From Subtercola lobariae (GTDB taxonomy: Bacteria > Actinomycetota > Actinomycetes > Actinomycetales > Microbacteriaceae), in the NCBI RefSeq assembly GCF_014640255.1, contig NZ_BMGP01000002.1, positions 434,001 to 498,000 of the forward strand: a stretch of DNA of 64,000 nucleotides, written 5' to 3'. Positions 20,572-29,923 of this stretch are shown here, piece by piece (positions within the stretch are counted from its first letter, which is position 1; every line of letters starts with the position of its first letter). The notes below the pieces were generated by a model, which searched no databases, had not been told where the DNA came from, and worked only from the letters and a program-made list of their open reading frames with translations. Position numbers and translations under genes: made by a program.

Positions 20572-22140
20572 ATGACCCCGCAACCCACGGCCACGCAGAC
20601 GCAGCAGGTTTCGCGAACGATCATCTCTGGCGCATACATCGCCACGGTCGACGCCGCGGGTACCGAGCACAGCGACGGATACGCGGTGGTCGATGGCGAC
20701 ACGATCGTCGCGGTGGGGGGCGGCGCGGTGCCGCGGTGGGCGCTCGACGGCGCGCCGATGCCCGAGGGAGCGGCGGGCGCGCAGGGCCGTGGCGGTAGCG
20801 CCAGCGGCAGCAGCGGCAGCGGCAGCGCCGCTTACGCCAACGAACACGCTGACGCGCGCGATACTGCGGCCGACCAGCACAGCAGTCAGAACGGCGGCAT
20901 GCCCGGGCGGCGTGAGCCACGGGCATCCGTCACCATCGTCGACGGGCGTGGGCACCTCGTCACTCCAGGGCTGATCAACACGCACCACCACCTGTACCAG
21001 TGGCTGACCAGGGGTTATGCGCAAGATTCGATTCTGTTCGACTGGCTCACGTCGCTGTACCCACTCTGGGCGCGAATCGACGCTGACCTGGTAGAGAAGG
21101 GCGCGCTCGGCGCCATGGCGGTCGCGGCGAAAAGTGGATGCACGACCGTCGGTGACCACCACTACGTGTTCCCGAGCGGGGCGGGCGACATTCTCGGTGC
21201 AATCGTTCGGGCTGCGGGGCAGTTGGGCGTGCGCATCCACGCCACCCGGGGCTCGATGGATCTCGGTCAGAGCGCGGGCGGCCTCCCGCCCGACTTCGCG
21301 GTGGAGTCGATCGACGCGATTCTGGCGGCGAGCGACGAGGCGATCGACCGGTACCACGACGCATCGCGCGGGGCGATGGCGCAGATCGCGCTCGCGCCCT
21401 GTTCGCCATTCTCGGTGACGGCCGACCTGCTGCGCGAGTCAGCGGCGCTCGGGCGGGCGCGCGGCGTGCGGCTGCACACGCACGGGTCGGAGACGGTAGA
21501 AGAAGACGCGTTCTGCCTCTCGAAGTTCGGCAAGACGCCCACCCAGTATCTCGAAGACCTCGACTGGCTCGGCAACGACGTGTGGATGGCGCACTGCGTT
21601 CACCTCGACGACCACGCCATCGCGCGGTTCGCGGCGACCGGCACCGCTGTGGCGCACTGCCCGTCATCGAACGCGCGTCTGGCGGCCGGCATCGCCCGCG
21701 TGCCCGCGATGCTCGACGCCGGCATCACCGTTGGCCTCGGGGTCGATGGCGCCGCCTCGAACGAGTCGGGGCAGCTCGGCACCGAGATTCGCATGGCGGT
21801 GCTGATGAACCGGCTGGGTGCGGGGGCTGACCGGATGCCCGGGCGGGCCGCCTTGCGCATGGCGACCATCGGCGGGGCAGCGACCCTCGGGCGCGCCGCC
21901 GAACTGGGCTCTCTCGAGGTAGGGAAGCTCGCCGATCTCGCGGTGTGGAAGATCGATGGCGTTGAACACTCCGGCATTCTCGACCCTGTGGCGGCGCTGA
22001 CCCTCGGCTCCCAGCCGCCGCTGGCGCTGCTGCTGGTCAACGGAGTCGAGGTCGTGCGAGACGGGGCGCTGACCCGCGTCGATGAGGCCCAGGTCGCCTC
22101 GGCGGTGGCGCGGGCATCCGTCGCCCTCGCGGCACGCTGA
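20572..22140 (+). CDS. 8-oxoguanine deaminase-like amidohydrolase
   Basis: 522 residues of the metal-dependent amidohydrolase superfamily. INTHHHLYQWLTRGYAQDS with the HxH metal ligands, LHTHGSE, AHCVHLD and GVDGAASNE (metal Asp) are all present; the HLYQ-LTRG segment is typical of 8-oxoguanine/isocytosine-type deaminases and related hydroxyatrazine ethylaminohydrolases. It probably deaminates a purine- or triazine-like ring. The usual length is ~450; the excess is a Gly/Ser/Ala/Asp-rich insertion at about residues 58-115 in the N-terminal beta-domain, outside the active site. Substrate is inferred only from family similarity. Confidence 0.86.
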   Translation: MTPQPTATQTQQVSRTIISGAYIATVDAAGTEHSDGYAVVDGDTIVAVGGGAVPRWALDGAPMPEGAAGAQGRGGSASGSSGSGSAAYANEHADARDTAADQHSSQNGGMPGRREPRASVTIVDGRGHLVTPGLINTHHHLYQWLTRGYAQDSILFDWLTSLYPLWARIDADLVEKGALGAMAVAAKSGCTTVGDHHYVFPSGAGDILGAIVRAAGQLGVRIHATRGSMDLGQSAGGLPPDFAVESIDAILAASDEAIDRYHDASRGAMAQIALAPCSPFSVTADLLRESAALGRARGVRLHTHGSETVEEDAFCLSKFGKTPTQYLEDLDWLGNDVWMAHCVHLDDHAIARFAATGTAVAHCPSSNARLAAGIARVPAMLDAGITVGLGVDGAASNESGQLGTEIRMAVLMNRLGAGADRMPGRAALRMATIGGAATLGRAAELGSLEVGKLADLAVWKIDGVEHSGILDPVAALTLGSQPPLALLLVNGVEVVRDGALTRVDEAQVASAVARASVALAAR

Positions 22141-22200
22141 CGCATACCGCCCCATCCAGCGCGTCAGCCGACGCTCCTCGGCGAGAACGGCTTAAGCGGA

Positions 22201-22230
22201 CGAGAGCGACCTGCGGAACCGTCGCTCTCG
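22201..22230. terminator. Hairpin between convergent genes
   Basis: Perfect 10-bp arms CGAGAGCGAC and GTCGCTCTCG with a 10-nt loop. It lies between the convergent amidohydrolase and acetyltransferase genes. No T-run follows, so termination would be of the actinobacterial U-poor kind. Confidence 0.55.
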
Positions 22231-22263
22231 CCCGCAAAGATCGCTGTCGCGCGCGACGGTCAG

Positions 22264-22884
22264 TCAGCGGGCGCGGCCCGCCACCTTTTCGGTGAGGCTG
22301 AGGCGCACGGTGGGCCACTCCGACTCGATGATGGAGAAGACCACGGTGTCGCGCAGCGTGCCGTCGCGCCAGATGTCGTTGTTGCGCAGAATGCCGTCTT
22401 GCTTGGCGCCGAGGCGGGCGATGGCTGCGCGCGACTGCTGATTGTGCCAGTGGGTGCGAAATTCGACTGCGACGCAGCCGAGTGTGTCGAAGGCGTGGGT
22501 GAGCTGCAGCAGTTTGGCGTCGCTGTTGATGCCGGTGCGCTGGGTGCTTGTGGCGAGCCAGGTCGAACCGATTTCGAGCTTTCGATTGTCGGCGCGGATG
22601 TTCAAGAAAGACGTCATTCCGACGGCTTTACCTGTGTCGAGCCTGACAACGGCCCAGGGCACCCACTCCCCTGCCGCGCGCAGGTCGAGGCGGTGCTGCA
22701 CCGCCGCCGCCATGTCGTCGGGGCTCGGAATTCGCGTGTACCAGGTCTGCCACAGATCGCCTTCGGCGACGGCCTCGGCTAGGTCGGGCACGTGATCGAG
22801 CGAGAGCGGGGCGAGTGTGACGCGCGCGCCGACAAGGGTCGGAACGGCAGTGAAGTCGGCGACTGAGCCAGGGGTGATCTCCAT
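22264..22884 (-). CDS. GNAT family N-acetyltransferase (RimJ/RimL type)
   Basis: 206 residues. VPWAVVRLDTGKAVGMTSFLNI, IGSTWLATSTQRTGINSDAKLLQLTHAFD and HWHNQQSRAAIARLGA follow the RimJ/RimL acetyltransferase pattern; N-terminal amino groups of proteins or small amines are likely acceptors. Two ATG codons lie side by side; I chose the second because TAGGGT (22891-22896, minus strand) is exactly six nt before it, the spacing seen for other leaderless genes in this window. Confidence 0.9.
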   Translation of the reverse strand: MEITPGSVADFTAVPTLVGARVTLAPLSLDHVPDLAEAVAEGDLWQTWYTRIPSPDDMAAAVQHRLDLRAAGEWVPWAVVRLDTGKAVGMTSFLNIRADNRKLEIGSTWLATSTQRTGINSDAKLLQLTHAFDTLGCVAVEFRTHWHNQQSRAAIARLGAKQDGILRNNDIWRDGTLRDTVVFSIIESEWPTVRLSLTEKVAGRAR

Positions 22885-22918
22885 CATTCGACCCTATCGA
22901 TCATCTGCCCCGCTCACT

Positions 22919-24454
22919 TCAGCCTTCGAGAATCGCCCAGCCGTTCGCCGGGGTGACGGCCGAGACACCGGTGGAGGTCGCGGCGAGGTCTGCAGCGCCA
23001 GCCAGGAGAACCGGCGCACCCGGTAACTCGAGCGTGTAGGGCTCGTCGGCGAGGTTGAGCAACACCACGAGGCGCGGCGTGATTGACAGCGAAGATTCGC
23101 CGCTCGCAGGGCCGCTCTCCGCCGGGGTGACTGGGGAGCCCGCGACGACCTGGTAGGCGAAGAACGCGTTCGTCAGCTTCAGCGTCTCGGTTCGGGCCGA
23201 GTGCAACCACGAATGCCTCCGCCGCAGACCGATCAGGTTCTGGTGGAGGCGGTAGGTCGGCCATCCGTCACCCGAGCCAGGGCCTGAACCAGCACCCGAG
23301 CCAGAGCCCGAGCCGCCACCGCCCAGCCGCGAGGGCCCACCCTCCGGAAACTCCGGCCGAATCGCGTCATCACCCCCCGCGCGCTGCTCCTTGACCCCGA
23401 GGTACCCCTGCTCGTCGCCGTAGTAGATGCTCGGGGTGCCGCCGATGGTGAGCAGAACAACGAGGGCGTGTGCCTGGTGCCGCCGATCATCCACCACCGT
23501 CGCCAACCGCGTCACATCATGGTTTCCGACGAACGTCAGCGGAACGAACCGCTCGAGATACCCGTTGTGCCGCCCGAGAGCGTAGGCGAGTTCGAAGAAG
23601 TTGGCGTCGTTGATCGAGCTCCAGATGGCCTTCCACACCTCGTATTGGGTGAGCGAATCGAACCCCGCAGCCTCGACGATTTCGCTGTAGTCGCCGTGAA
23701 TGACCTCGCCGAAAATGTAGGCGTTCGGATGCTCGGCCCGAACCCGCGGCAGAACGCTCGCCCAGAACGCGGCCGGCACCGCGTACGCCGCATCGAGCCG
23801 CCACCCGTCAGCCCCGCGGCCGAGCCAGTAGGTCATCACCGACACCACGAAATCGGCTACCTCGGGCTCGGCGTGGTTGAGCGTGACGAGTGCGTCGTGG
23901 CCTTCGAAGACGGCGAACTGTGGATGCCCGCCCGAATCGCCCTGCGAAACGAACCAGTCGCGCTCCCGAGCATTCGGCCCACCGTTCAGCGCGCGCTGCA
24001 ACGGCGCAAACCCGCGCCCCACGTGGTTGAACACCCCATCGAGCAGCACGTTGAGGCCGCGGGAGTGCGCCTCCTCGATCAGCCGATCGAAGTCGGAAAG
24101 GTCGCCGAGCCTCGCGTCGATGCGAAAGTAGTCGATCGTGTCGTACCCGTGCGACTCCGACGCGAAGATCGGCCCCAGGGCGATCACCGATGCTCCGAGC
24201 TCGACCGCGTAGTCGAGCCACGCGATGAGGCGCGGCAGCCGGTGCTCGACGTGTGGCGCGGCCCCGCCTGGCAGCGCGGCAGCTGTACCACCGAGGCTGC
24301 GACCGCCAGCATCTGCACCGTCGTGACCCGCGAGCGAGGCGGCATCTGCTACTCCGGCCAATTCGCGTGCATCGGCGACTTTCGGCGCACCGACGAACCC
24401 CAGTGGGTAGATCTGCCACATCACCGCGTGCGTGACCCAGCCCGGCTCGCTCAT
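22919..24454 (-). CDS. Glycoside hydrolase family 13 (alpha-amylase type)
   Basis: 511 residues. The four GH13 regions are present: DGVFNHVGR, GADGWRLDAAY (nucleophile Asp), FGEVIHG (acid/base Glu) and FVGNHDVTR (stabilising Asp). No signal peptide, so it acts on imported maltodextrins or alpha-glucosides inside the cell. A Gly/Ser spacer (GGGGSGSGSGAGSG) interrupts the region after domain A near residue 405, and another low-complexity stretch is found near residue 100. It lies 16 bp downstream of the quinone oxidoreductase-like gene on the same strand and may be cotranscribed with it, although no functional link is obvious. Confidence 0.92.
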   Translation of the reverse strand: MSEPGWVTHAVMWQIYPLGFVGAPKVADARELAGVADAASLAGHDGADAGGRSLGGTAAALPGGAAPHVEHRLPRLIAWLDYAVELGASVIALGPIFASESHGYDTIDYFRIDARLGDLSDFDRLIEEAHSRGLNVLLDGVFNHVGRGFAPLQRALNGGPNARERDWFVSQGDSGGHPQFAVFEGHDALVTLNHAEPEVADFVVSVMTYWLGRGADGWRLDAAYAVPAAFWASVLPRVRAEHPNAYIFGEVIHGDYSEIVEAAGFDSLTQYEVWKAIWSSINDANFFELAYALGRHNGYLERFVPLTFVGNHDVTRLATVVDDRRHQAHALVVLLTIGGTPSIYYGDEQGYLGVKEQRAGGDDAIRPEFPEGGPSRLGGGGSGSGSGAGSGPGSGDGWPTYRLHQNLIGLRRRHSWLHSARTETLKLTNAFFAYQVVAGSPVTPAESGPASGESSLSITPRLVVLLNLADEPYTLELPGAPVLLAGAADLAATSTGVSAVTPANGWAILEG

Positions 24455-24470
24455 AGCGCGGCCGCCCACC

Positions 24471-25559
24471 TCACCACGCGTCACCGTCTGGGGCGAGGGC
24501 GGCGGCCTGGGCATCCCGAGCCTGGTGACCGGGATCGAACGACGTCCCATCGATGAGCACCTTGCCCACCACGGCGTCTTCAACAGCCTGGTGCGCTGCG
24601 GCTGTTTCGTCGAGGTGGTAGCGGATGATCGGCAGCCCGAACGCGTCACCCACCCCGAGGGCTCCGTCGCCCGCTGCCGCGATGACGGCCGCTACCGCGT
24701 TCGCCTTCTGCACCTCGCTCGTGGTGTAGGTCAGCACGAACTGGTAGCGCACGTTCTTGGTCATGCTCGCCCGCGCGGCTATCGACACCTCGTCGGGCGT
24801 GCCCGAGACGTAGATGGCAATCGTTCCGCCGTGGGCGATGAGCTCGAGGTCGATGCCGAGGTTGGCCCGCGGGTTCACCTCGACAATGACCTCCACCCCG
24901 TGCGGGGCGACGGCCGTGACCTGCGACACCACGTTCTCGGTGCGGTAGTTGATGACATGGTGAGCGCCAGCACGCCAGGCCAAATCGGCTTTCTGTTCAC
25001 TGCTGACCGTGGTGATGACGGTTGCCCCGGCCCACGTCGCGAGCTGTATCGCCGCGTGACCCACGGCTCCTGCGCCGCCCGCCACGAGAATGTGCTGGCC
25101 GGCCAGCGAACCCGGTGCCAGCCTGGCGGGGCCGGACTCGCGGGCGGTCAGTGCCCGGTGCGCGGTGAGCGCCGGAATTCCGAGCGACGCCCCCACATCG
25201 AACGACACCCCGTCGGGCAGCGCATTCACCAACAGCTCGGGCAGCACCACGAATTCGGCGGCAGTGCCGTCGGTGCGCTGATAGGCGGCGTCGCGCAACC
25301 ACACGCGCTGCCCCACGGTGAACCGGCTCGTGCCCGGGCCGACCGCGTCGATCACTCCGGCGCCGTCTTGGTTCGGGGTCTGCGGATGCTCGAGCTGCAC
25401 ACTCTCACCCGAACCCTGCCGCGCCTTCCAATCGGTGGGGTTCACGCCCGACACCACGACGCGAACGCGTACTTCACCGGCGGCGGGCTCAACTTTTTCG
25501 ACCTCAACGAGTTGCAGAACGTCGGGGCCGCCGGTTCGGGTGTAGCTGATCTTCTTCAT
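24471..25559 (-). CDS. NADPH:quinone reductase-like zinc-independent MDR dehydrogenase
   Basis: 362 residues of the medium-chain dehydrogenase/reductase superfamily. VVVSGVNPTDWKARQG, PQTPNQDGAGVIDAVG and the dinucleotide loop VAGGAGAVGHAAIQLA (AxxGxxG) are clear; the zinc-binding Cys/His set of alcohol dehydrogenases is absent, so it belongs to the quinone reductase branch using NADPH. Likely role is reduction of quinones or reactive carbonyls. The ATG is followed by MKKISYTRTGGPDVLQL, the normal family start. Confidence 0.9.
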   Translation of the reverse strand: MKKISYTRTGGPDVLQLVEVEKVEPAAGEVRVRVVVSGVNPTDWKARQGSGESVQLEHPQTPNQDGAGVIDAVGPGTSRFTVGQRVWLRDAAYQRTDGTAAEFVVLPELLVNALPDGVSFDVGASLGIPALTAHRALTARESGPARLAPGSLAGQHILVAGGAGAVGHAAIQLATWAGATVITTVSSEQKADLAWRAGAHHVINYRTENVVSQVTAVAPHGVEVIVEVNPRANLGIDLELIAHGGTIAIYVSGTPDEVSIAARASMTKNVRYQFVLTYTTSEVQKANAVAAVIAAAGDGALGVGDAFGLPIIRYHLDETAAAHQAVEDAVVGKVLIDGTSFDPGHQARDAQAAALAPDGDAW

Positions 25560-25632
25560 GCCTGAATTCTCCTGCTTGGTGCTGTGTTCGTGGTGCTGTT
25601 CTTGGAGCTCGCTCAGCGTTCTTAGCGCTCGC

Positions 25633-26718
25633 TCAGCGCTTGCCGCCGAACTTTCGGCGTCGCGCTTGCGCAGCGTTCGCCTGGTCTGACTGGGTTTTCT
25701 TTTTCGATTGCGCGGGTCTCGGGGCCGTGCCTTTACGACCCGCTGCGGCCGCTTCGGCCTCTTTCGCCGCGCGCGCCTTCGCCTTGGCCTTGGCAACAGG
25801 CCCGATCTTTTTCGCCGGAGCCGCGGCGGTGCCCGCGTCTGAGCCAGTTCGAAGCCCGGTCGCGGTGCCGGCCGCAGCGCCAACGACACCCGACCGCGAC
25901 CGCGAGCTCGACGCCGAGCGCCCGCGCACGATACCGATGAACTCCTCGACGAGCACAGACTCATCGCCCGCGCGCCACGCCACCGAAACCTGCGTCTCGG
26001 CCACCCCGCTCACCGGCCGAAAAACCACATCTTTACGGTTGTGCAGCCGCGAGATCGACTGCGGCAGAATCACGATCCCTACGCCGGCGGCAACCTGTTC
26101 CACCGCATCTTCTCGCGAGTGGATGCCCCGCAGCGGCCTCCGCGACCCGTCAGTCACCTCCGTGGCGATGTCGCGCCACTCGGGCACCTCGTCGGGGTCT
26201 TGCAGCAGGTGCTCGCCCTGCAGATCATCCACCGCCACGACGTCGAAGACCGAGGCGGGGTGGTCTTTCGCGACCCCGACCACCGGCACCTCGGAGTACA
26301 GCGCAATCGCACTGAGCCCGCCGCGGTCGAACGGATGCCGCACAAAACTGACGTCGGCGGCCCCCGTCTGCAGCACCGTCGTCTGCTCCCCTGGCTCCGA
26401 GCGAAACACCTTGAGAGGCAACTCGGGGTGCCGTTCGGCCCACACCCGGCTCCACTTGGTGACGGTCACTCCCACCGTAAAGGCAACCGAAAGCGCGAAC
26501 TCCGCCGCAGGCGGTTCACTCTTGTCGGCCTTCTCCTGCGCGGCCTCCTCCTGCGCGGTCTCGGCGGCCGCCGCAGGCGCCTCTGAGGCCGCTGGCACCC
26601 GATCGACAGCTGCCGAAGGCTCCGGTGCCACCCGGTCGACAGCTACCGAAGGTGCGGTAGTACGGAGGATCGAGGGCTCCGCCGGGTGCTCGGGGTCGCT
26701 CACCTGTTCGTTTGTCAT
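25633..26718 (-). CDS. LysR-type effector-binding domain protein without HTH
   Basis: 361 residues. Residues ~75-290 are the periplasmic-binding-like effector domain of LysR regulators (FALSVAFTVGVTVTKW, FRSEPGEQTTVLQTGAADVSFVR, AGVGIVILPQSISRL). The N-terminal DNA-binding HTH is missing and replaced by ~75 Glu/Ala/Pro-rich residues. The C-terminal ~70 residues are Lys/Arg/Ala-rich and end in RRRKFGGKR, a tail that could bind nucleic acid. The divergent neighbour is a DUF5997 gene; in related actinobacteria these two families are neighbours, which suggests they work together. ATG 26718 begins the first Met after the upstream spacer. Confidence 0.82.
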   Translation of the reverse strand: MTNEQVSDPEHPAEPSILRTTAPSVAVDRVAPEPSAAVDRVPAASEAPAAAAETAQEEAAQEKADKSEPPAAEFALSVAFTVGVTVTKWSRVWAERHPELPLKVFRSEPGEQTTVLQTGAADVSFVRHPFDRGGLSAIALYSEVPVVGVAKDHPASVFDVVAVDDLQGEHLLQDPDEVPEWRDIATEVTDGSRRPLRGIHSREDAVEQVAAGVGIVILPQSISRLHNRKDVVFRPVSGVAETQVSVAWRAGDESVLVEEFIGIVRGRSASSSRSRSGVVGAAAGTATGLRTGSDAGTAAAPAKKIGPVAKAKAKARAAKEAEAAAAGRKGTAPRPAQSKKKTQSDQANAAQARRRKFGGKR

Positions 26719-26786
26719 GCGTTGACCCCGATCATCCAGCGCACGGAATTGAGGAGCCGCCGCACGCCCCACGATACGCTGGGCTG

Positions 26787-27239
26787 ATGACCCCGCCGAA
26801 ATTGTCACAAACCATGAAGCCGGCGACCGCCGCCAAGAAGCTGGGCATCTACCTGCCCGCCGCGCCCGATGAGTTTCAGCAGAACGAGGTCACCCGCGCC
26901 GAGCTCGCCGAGTTGCTCGCCACGCCGCCCGAATGGCTCGTTCAGTTGCGATTGAACGGCCCTCACCCTCGCCAGGAGGTCGCTCGTAAGCTCGGCATCT
27001 CGATTTCGGGGCTCACCCGCGCGGGCGTCGACGACCCGTTCACCACCGCAGAGATCAAGGCACTGCTGGCGGCGCCGCCAGAGTGGCTCGTGGTGGAGCG
27101 CGCCCGTCAGGCTGGCGTGATGGAGGAGAACGCGCGCATCAAAACCGAGCGCGCCGAAAAGGCCGCCCAAAAGGAGCGCGCCGAGCGCCACGCCCGCACC
27201 AACCCGAACGCGGTAGCTCCCAAGCCCCGCCGCCGCTGA
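26787..27239 (+). CDS. DUF5997 family protein
   Basis: 150 residues. SQTMKPATAAKKLGIYLPAA is the family start. Two similar segments, PPEWLVQLRLNGPHPRQEVARKLGISISGLTRAG and PPEWLVVERARQAG, look like an internal duplication of a helical unit. The C-terminus is a basic Lys/Arg/Ala helix. The function is unknown; the conserved pairing with the LysR effector-domain protein suggests a DNA-related or regulatory role. TACGCT (26775-26780) six nt upstream of the ATG marks a leaderless start. Confidence 0.88.
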   Translation: MTPPKLSQTMKPATAAKKLGIYLPAAPDEFQQNEVTRAELAELLATPPEWLVQLRLNGPHPRQEVARKLGISISGLTRAGVDDPFTTAEIKALLAAPPEWLVVERARQAGVMEENARIKTERAEKAAQKERAERHARTNPNAVAPKPRRR

Positions 27240-27245
27240 TTTTGT

Positions 27246-27266
27246 GCGCCGCCGCCTCTGCGGCGC
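27246..27266. terminator. Hairpin between DUF5997 and nitroreductase genes
   Basis: Arms GCGCCGC (27246-27252) and GCGGCGC (27260-27266) between convergent genes. Stem is short and no T-run follows; weak call. Confidence 0.35.
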
Positions 27267-27276
27267 GCCAATAGGC

Positions 27277-28065
27277 TCAGTCCCAGCCCTGCTGAGGGGT
27301 GTCGCAGGTGCCGCGGAAGACGAATTGCGAGGGACGCTTGCGCTGCCGCGATGACCAGTCGATGGCCGGGCGCTTCTCGTGCTCCGGCAGGTAACCCAAG
27401 CGGTAGACCGCCATCAGCTCGAGATCGTCAGGCACCTTGAGCAGGTCGACGATGAGCTGCCATTTGCCAGGCACCTCCATCGGAAACGATACGAACTGAA
27501 TGCCCATACCGAGCTCCACCGTCGACAGCCACACGTTCTCCATGGCCGCACCCATGCTGAAAACCGAGTAGAACGAGCTGAGTTCGCCGGGGCGGTATTC
27601 CGCCCCATCGAGCATCACCCCGAGCAGCAGGGGCGACTCGGCCACGAGTTTGCGGTTCTGCTCGCCGAGCGTCTGCGGCACGCGCAGCCCATTCATGACA
27701 GCCTGGCCGCGTTTCGTGAACACCGCTTTCGTGAATGGGCGCAGCGCAGCGGGCAACTTGTCGAACAGCATGCCGTCACGCCGAGCATCCATTTCGGCCT
27801 CACTGAACCGAAAATACGGCCGATACCGCTCGAAGAACGACCCCTCACTGAGCGCCTGGGTCATGCTCTCGCCGCTGATCGCTCCGATGCTCCGGATGGT
27901 CGTGGGGTTGTCAATGAGAACGAACCGCCACGGCTGACTATTCAATTGCGACGGCGCAGCGCCCGCAGACTCGATGAGCGTGCGCTGGTGCTCATCGCTC
28001 ACCGGGTCGGGCAGAAAGGCGCCGTTCGTGGTTTTTCGGTTGTGTAGAACATCGAAAAATTCCAT
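27277..28065 (-). CDS. Nitroreductase family protein
   Basis: 262 residues. [16 protein letters not shown] starts the FMN-binding fold (basic NRKTTN for FMN phosphate), [15 protein letters not shown] is the conserved N(S)QPW block and [22 protein letters not shown] the third family block. It should be an FMN-dependent NAD(P)H oxidoreductase reducing nitro groups or quinones. ATG 28065 is preferred over an upstream start because AAAGG lies seven nt before it and the domain begins there. Confidence 0.92.
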   Translation of the reverse strand: MEFFDVLHNRKTTNGAFLPDPVSDEHQRTLIESAGAAPSQLNSQPWRFVLIDNPTTIRSIGAISGESMTQALSEGSFFERYRPYFRFSEAEMDARRDGMLFDKLPAALRPFTKAVFTKRGQAVMNGLRVPQTLGEQNRKLVAESPLLLGVMLDGAEYRPGELSSFYSVFSMGAAMENVWLSTVELGMGIQFVSFPMEVPGKWQLIVDLLKVPDDLELMAVYRLGYLPEHEKRPAIDWSSRQRKRPSQFVFRGTCDTPQQGWD

Positions 28066-28115
28066 TGCTGCCTTTCTCACACACCCCGCGCGACCCGTTT
28101 CGGGCGGCCGAAGCG

Positions 28116-28445
28116 CTAACTCACCAGAGACACACTAAGCCCGAGCGCCAAAAACGGCGCCACCGACAACGCGAGCGCCACATGGCCCCACGAGCGCGCC
28201 CGCACATACGGTAAAAGCGCGAGCGGTACGAGTGCCGGCAGCAGAAACCAGCCGGCCACTCCGCCGCCCCAGAACACCGTGCTGACAGCGGCGGCGGTGA
28301 GGGCGAACGTACAGATGTAGAGTGCCGTGTGCACCCAGTGAAACGGGGCCGAATTCACCCAGCCGGCCTTGACGGATGCCCCGAACAGAGCATTCACGAC
28401 GAAACTCACACTCGCCGCTACGAAAAGAACCTGGGGCACGCTCAC
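28116..28445 (-). CDS. Small four-helix membrane protein
   Basis: 109 residues with four hydrophobic segments (about 5-25, 37-57, 60-78 and 88-107), no known motif. A GTG start gives [20 protein letters not shown] as first membrane helix. The function is unknown. It faces away from the VIT1 gene with ~90 bp between them. Confidence 0.65.
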   Translation of the reverse strand: MSVPQVLFVAASVSFVVNALFGASVKAGWVNSAPFHWVHTALYICTFALTAAAVSTVFWGGGVAGWFLLPALVPLALLPYVRARSWGHVALALSVAPFLALGLSVSLVS

Positions 28446-28534
28446 CCCTTAACTATTCACTCTTACACCAGCCTAACAAAGCGCCCTGAGTCCACCGCAG
28501 CCAACCCGAGCGCCCGCCACGAAATAATGGAGCC

Positions 28535-29839
28535 ATGACAACTACCGCGCCCCCGAAGCCGGCCGACATTCGCCGCTGGCGACAATACATGGCCGACGAG
28601 CAGGCCGAGGCTGCGGTGTACCGCGATCTCGCCGAACGCCGCACGGGCGAAGAGCGTGCGATTCTGCTCGCCCTGGCTGAGGCCGAGGCCAGGCACGAGT
28701 CGCATTGGCGCGCGCTGCTCGGCGACAACGTGGGCAAGACCAAGCGCGGAGACTTGCGCACGCGCACGCTCGGCTTCTTGGCCCGCCGGTTCGGTTCGGT
28801 GTTCGTTCTCGCGCTCGCTCAGCGCGCCGAGACCCGTTCACCGTATGCCACCGACTCAGACGCCACGCCGGCGATGGCAGCGGATGAGCAAGTGCACGCC
28901 GAGGTGGTGCGCGGGCTGGCTGCGCGCGGCCGCAATCGGTTGTCTGGCACCTTTCGTGCCGCCGTCTTCGGTGCCAACGACGGGTTAGTGTCGAATCTCG
29001 CTCTCGTGATGGGAATCTCCGCCAGCGGGGTCGACAACTCCATCGTGCTGGCCACGGGTCTCGCCGGGTTGCTGGCGGGCGCGCTTTCGATGGGTGCGGG
29101 CGAGTACGTGTCGGTGCGGTCTCAGCGCGAATTGCTCGAGTCGACGACGCCGAGTGCCGAAGCGAACGATGCGCTGCCGAACCTCGATGTGAACGCGAAC
29201 GAACTGGCGCTGGTCTACCGCGCGCGAGGTATGTCTGAGGCCGAGGCTGAGGCGTATGCGCATGCGATGCTCTTTCCGACGACGCAGCCCATCCGCATTC
29301 CGCGGAGCTCGCCGTCGGCCCACACGGCTCGCAGTTCGATTGCGCGGGCTGCCGACGAGCGCCGATTCGGGGCCGCTTCGGCGGCGGCTGATGGCGGTGC
29401 GGAGGCGGGGACGGCGGCTGCGGCGGCTGCAGCTTCGGCTTCGCGCGGTGGCGGGCTCGCGAGTGCTTCCTCAGACGGTGGCCGTGCATCCGCTCTCGAA
29501 CGGGTCGAGCTGAACGACGGAGTGGCCGACGCCTCGGCGAACGAAGAGATCGACGAGCACGAAGCGGTCGGCACCGGGCTGAGCGCGGCGCTGTCGAGCT
29601 TCTGCTTCTTCGCTTCGGGCGCCATCATTCCCGTGCTGCCCTACATCTTCGGGCTGCAGGGGCTGCCTGCCCTGATCGTGGCGGGCGTGCTGGTGGGCGT
29701 GGCACTTCTCGGCACCGGGGCTATCGTGGGCATCCTTTCGGGCGGGCCACCCCTGCGCCGTGCGCTTCGCCAACTGCTCATCGGCTACGGCGCCGCCGCG
29801 GTCACGTACTTGCTCGGGTTGCTCTTCGGCGGCGTCTAG
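28535..29839 (+). CDS. Ferritin-like domain fused to VIT1/CCC1 transporter (MbfA-like)
   Basis: 434 residues. The N-terminal ~130 residues form a ferritin/rubrerythrin-like helical domain with Glu/His ligands (DEQAEAAVYRDL, EAEARHESHW, ADEQVHAEVV). The rest is a VIT1/CCC1 divalent metal transporter: FGANDGLVSNLALVMG, LLAGALSMGAGEYVSVRSQRE and three C-terminal membrane helices. Such fusions export iron or manganese across the plasma membrane (MbfA). A ~90-residue Ala/Gly/Ser-rich insertion (about residues 250-345) lengthens the cytoplasmic loop. AATAAT plus six nt (GGAGCC) precede the ATG, so it is either leaderless or uses GGAG. Confidence 0.92.
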   Translation: MTTTAPPKPADIRRWRQYMADEQAEAAVYRDLAERRTGEERAILLALAEAEARHESHWRALLGDNVGKTKRGDLRTRTLGFLARRFGSVFVLALAQRAETRSPYATDSDATPAMAADEQVHAEVVRGLAARGRNRLSGTFRAAVFGANDGLVSNLALVMGISASGVDNSIVLATGLAGLLAGALSMGAGEYVSVRSQRELLESTTPSAEANDALPNLDVNANELALVYRARGMSEAEAEAYAHAMLFPTTQPIRIPRSSPSAHTARSSIARAADERRFGAASAAADGGAEAGTAAAAAAASASRGGGLASASSDGGRASALERVELNDGVADASANEEIDEHEAVGTGLSAALSSFCFFASGAIIPVLPYIFGLQGLPALIVAGVLVGVALLGTGAIVGILSGGPPLRRALRQLLIGYGAAAVTYLLGLLFGGV

Positions 29840-29889
29840 GCCGCCCGCCGCTCATTCGCACCCGGCACCACCGGGATGGCCGCCAGCAT

Positions 29890-29908
29890 GGCCGGAACAA
29901 GCCCGGCC
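29890..29908. terminator. Hairpin between VIT1 and GH5 genes
   Basis: GGCCGG and CCGGCC arms with a 7-nt loop between two convergent genes. There is no T-run. Confidence 0.35.
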
Positions 29909-29923
29909 ACACCGGCACGTCGG

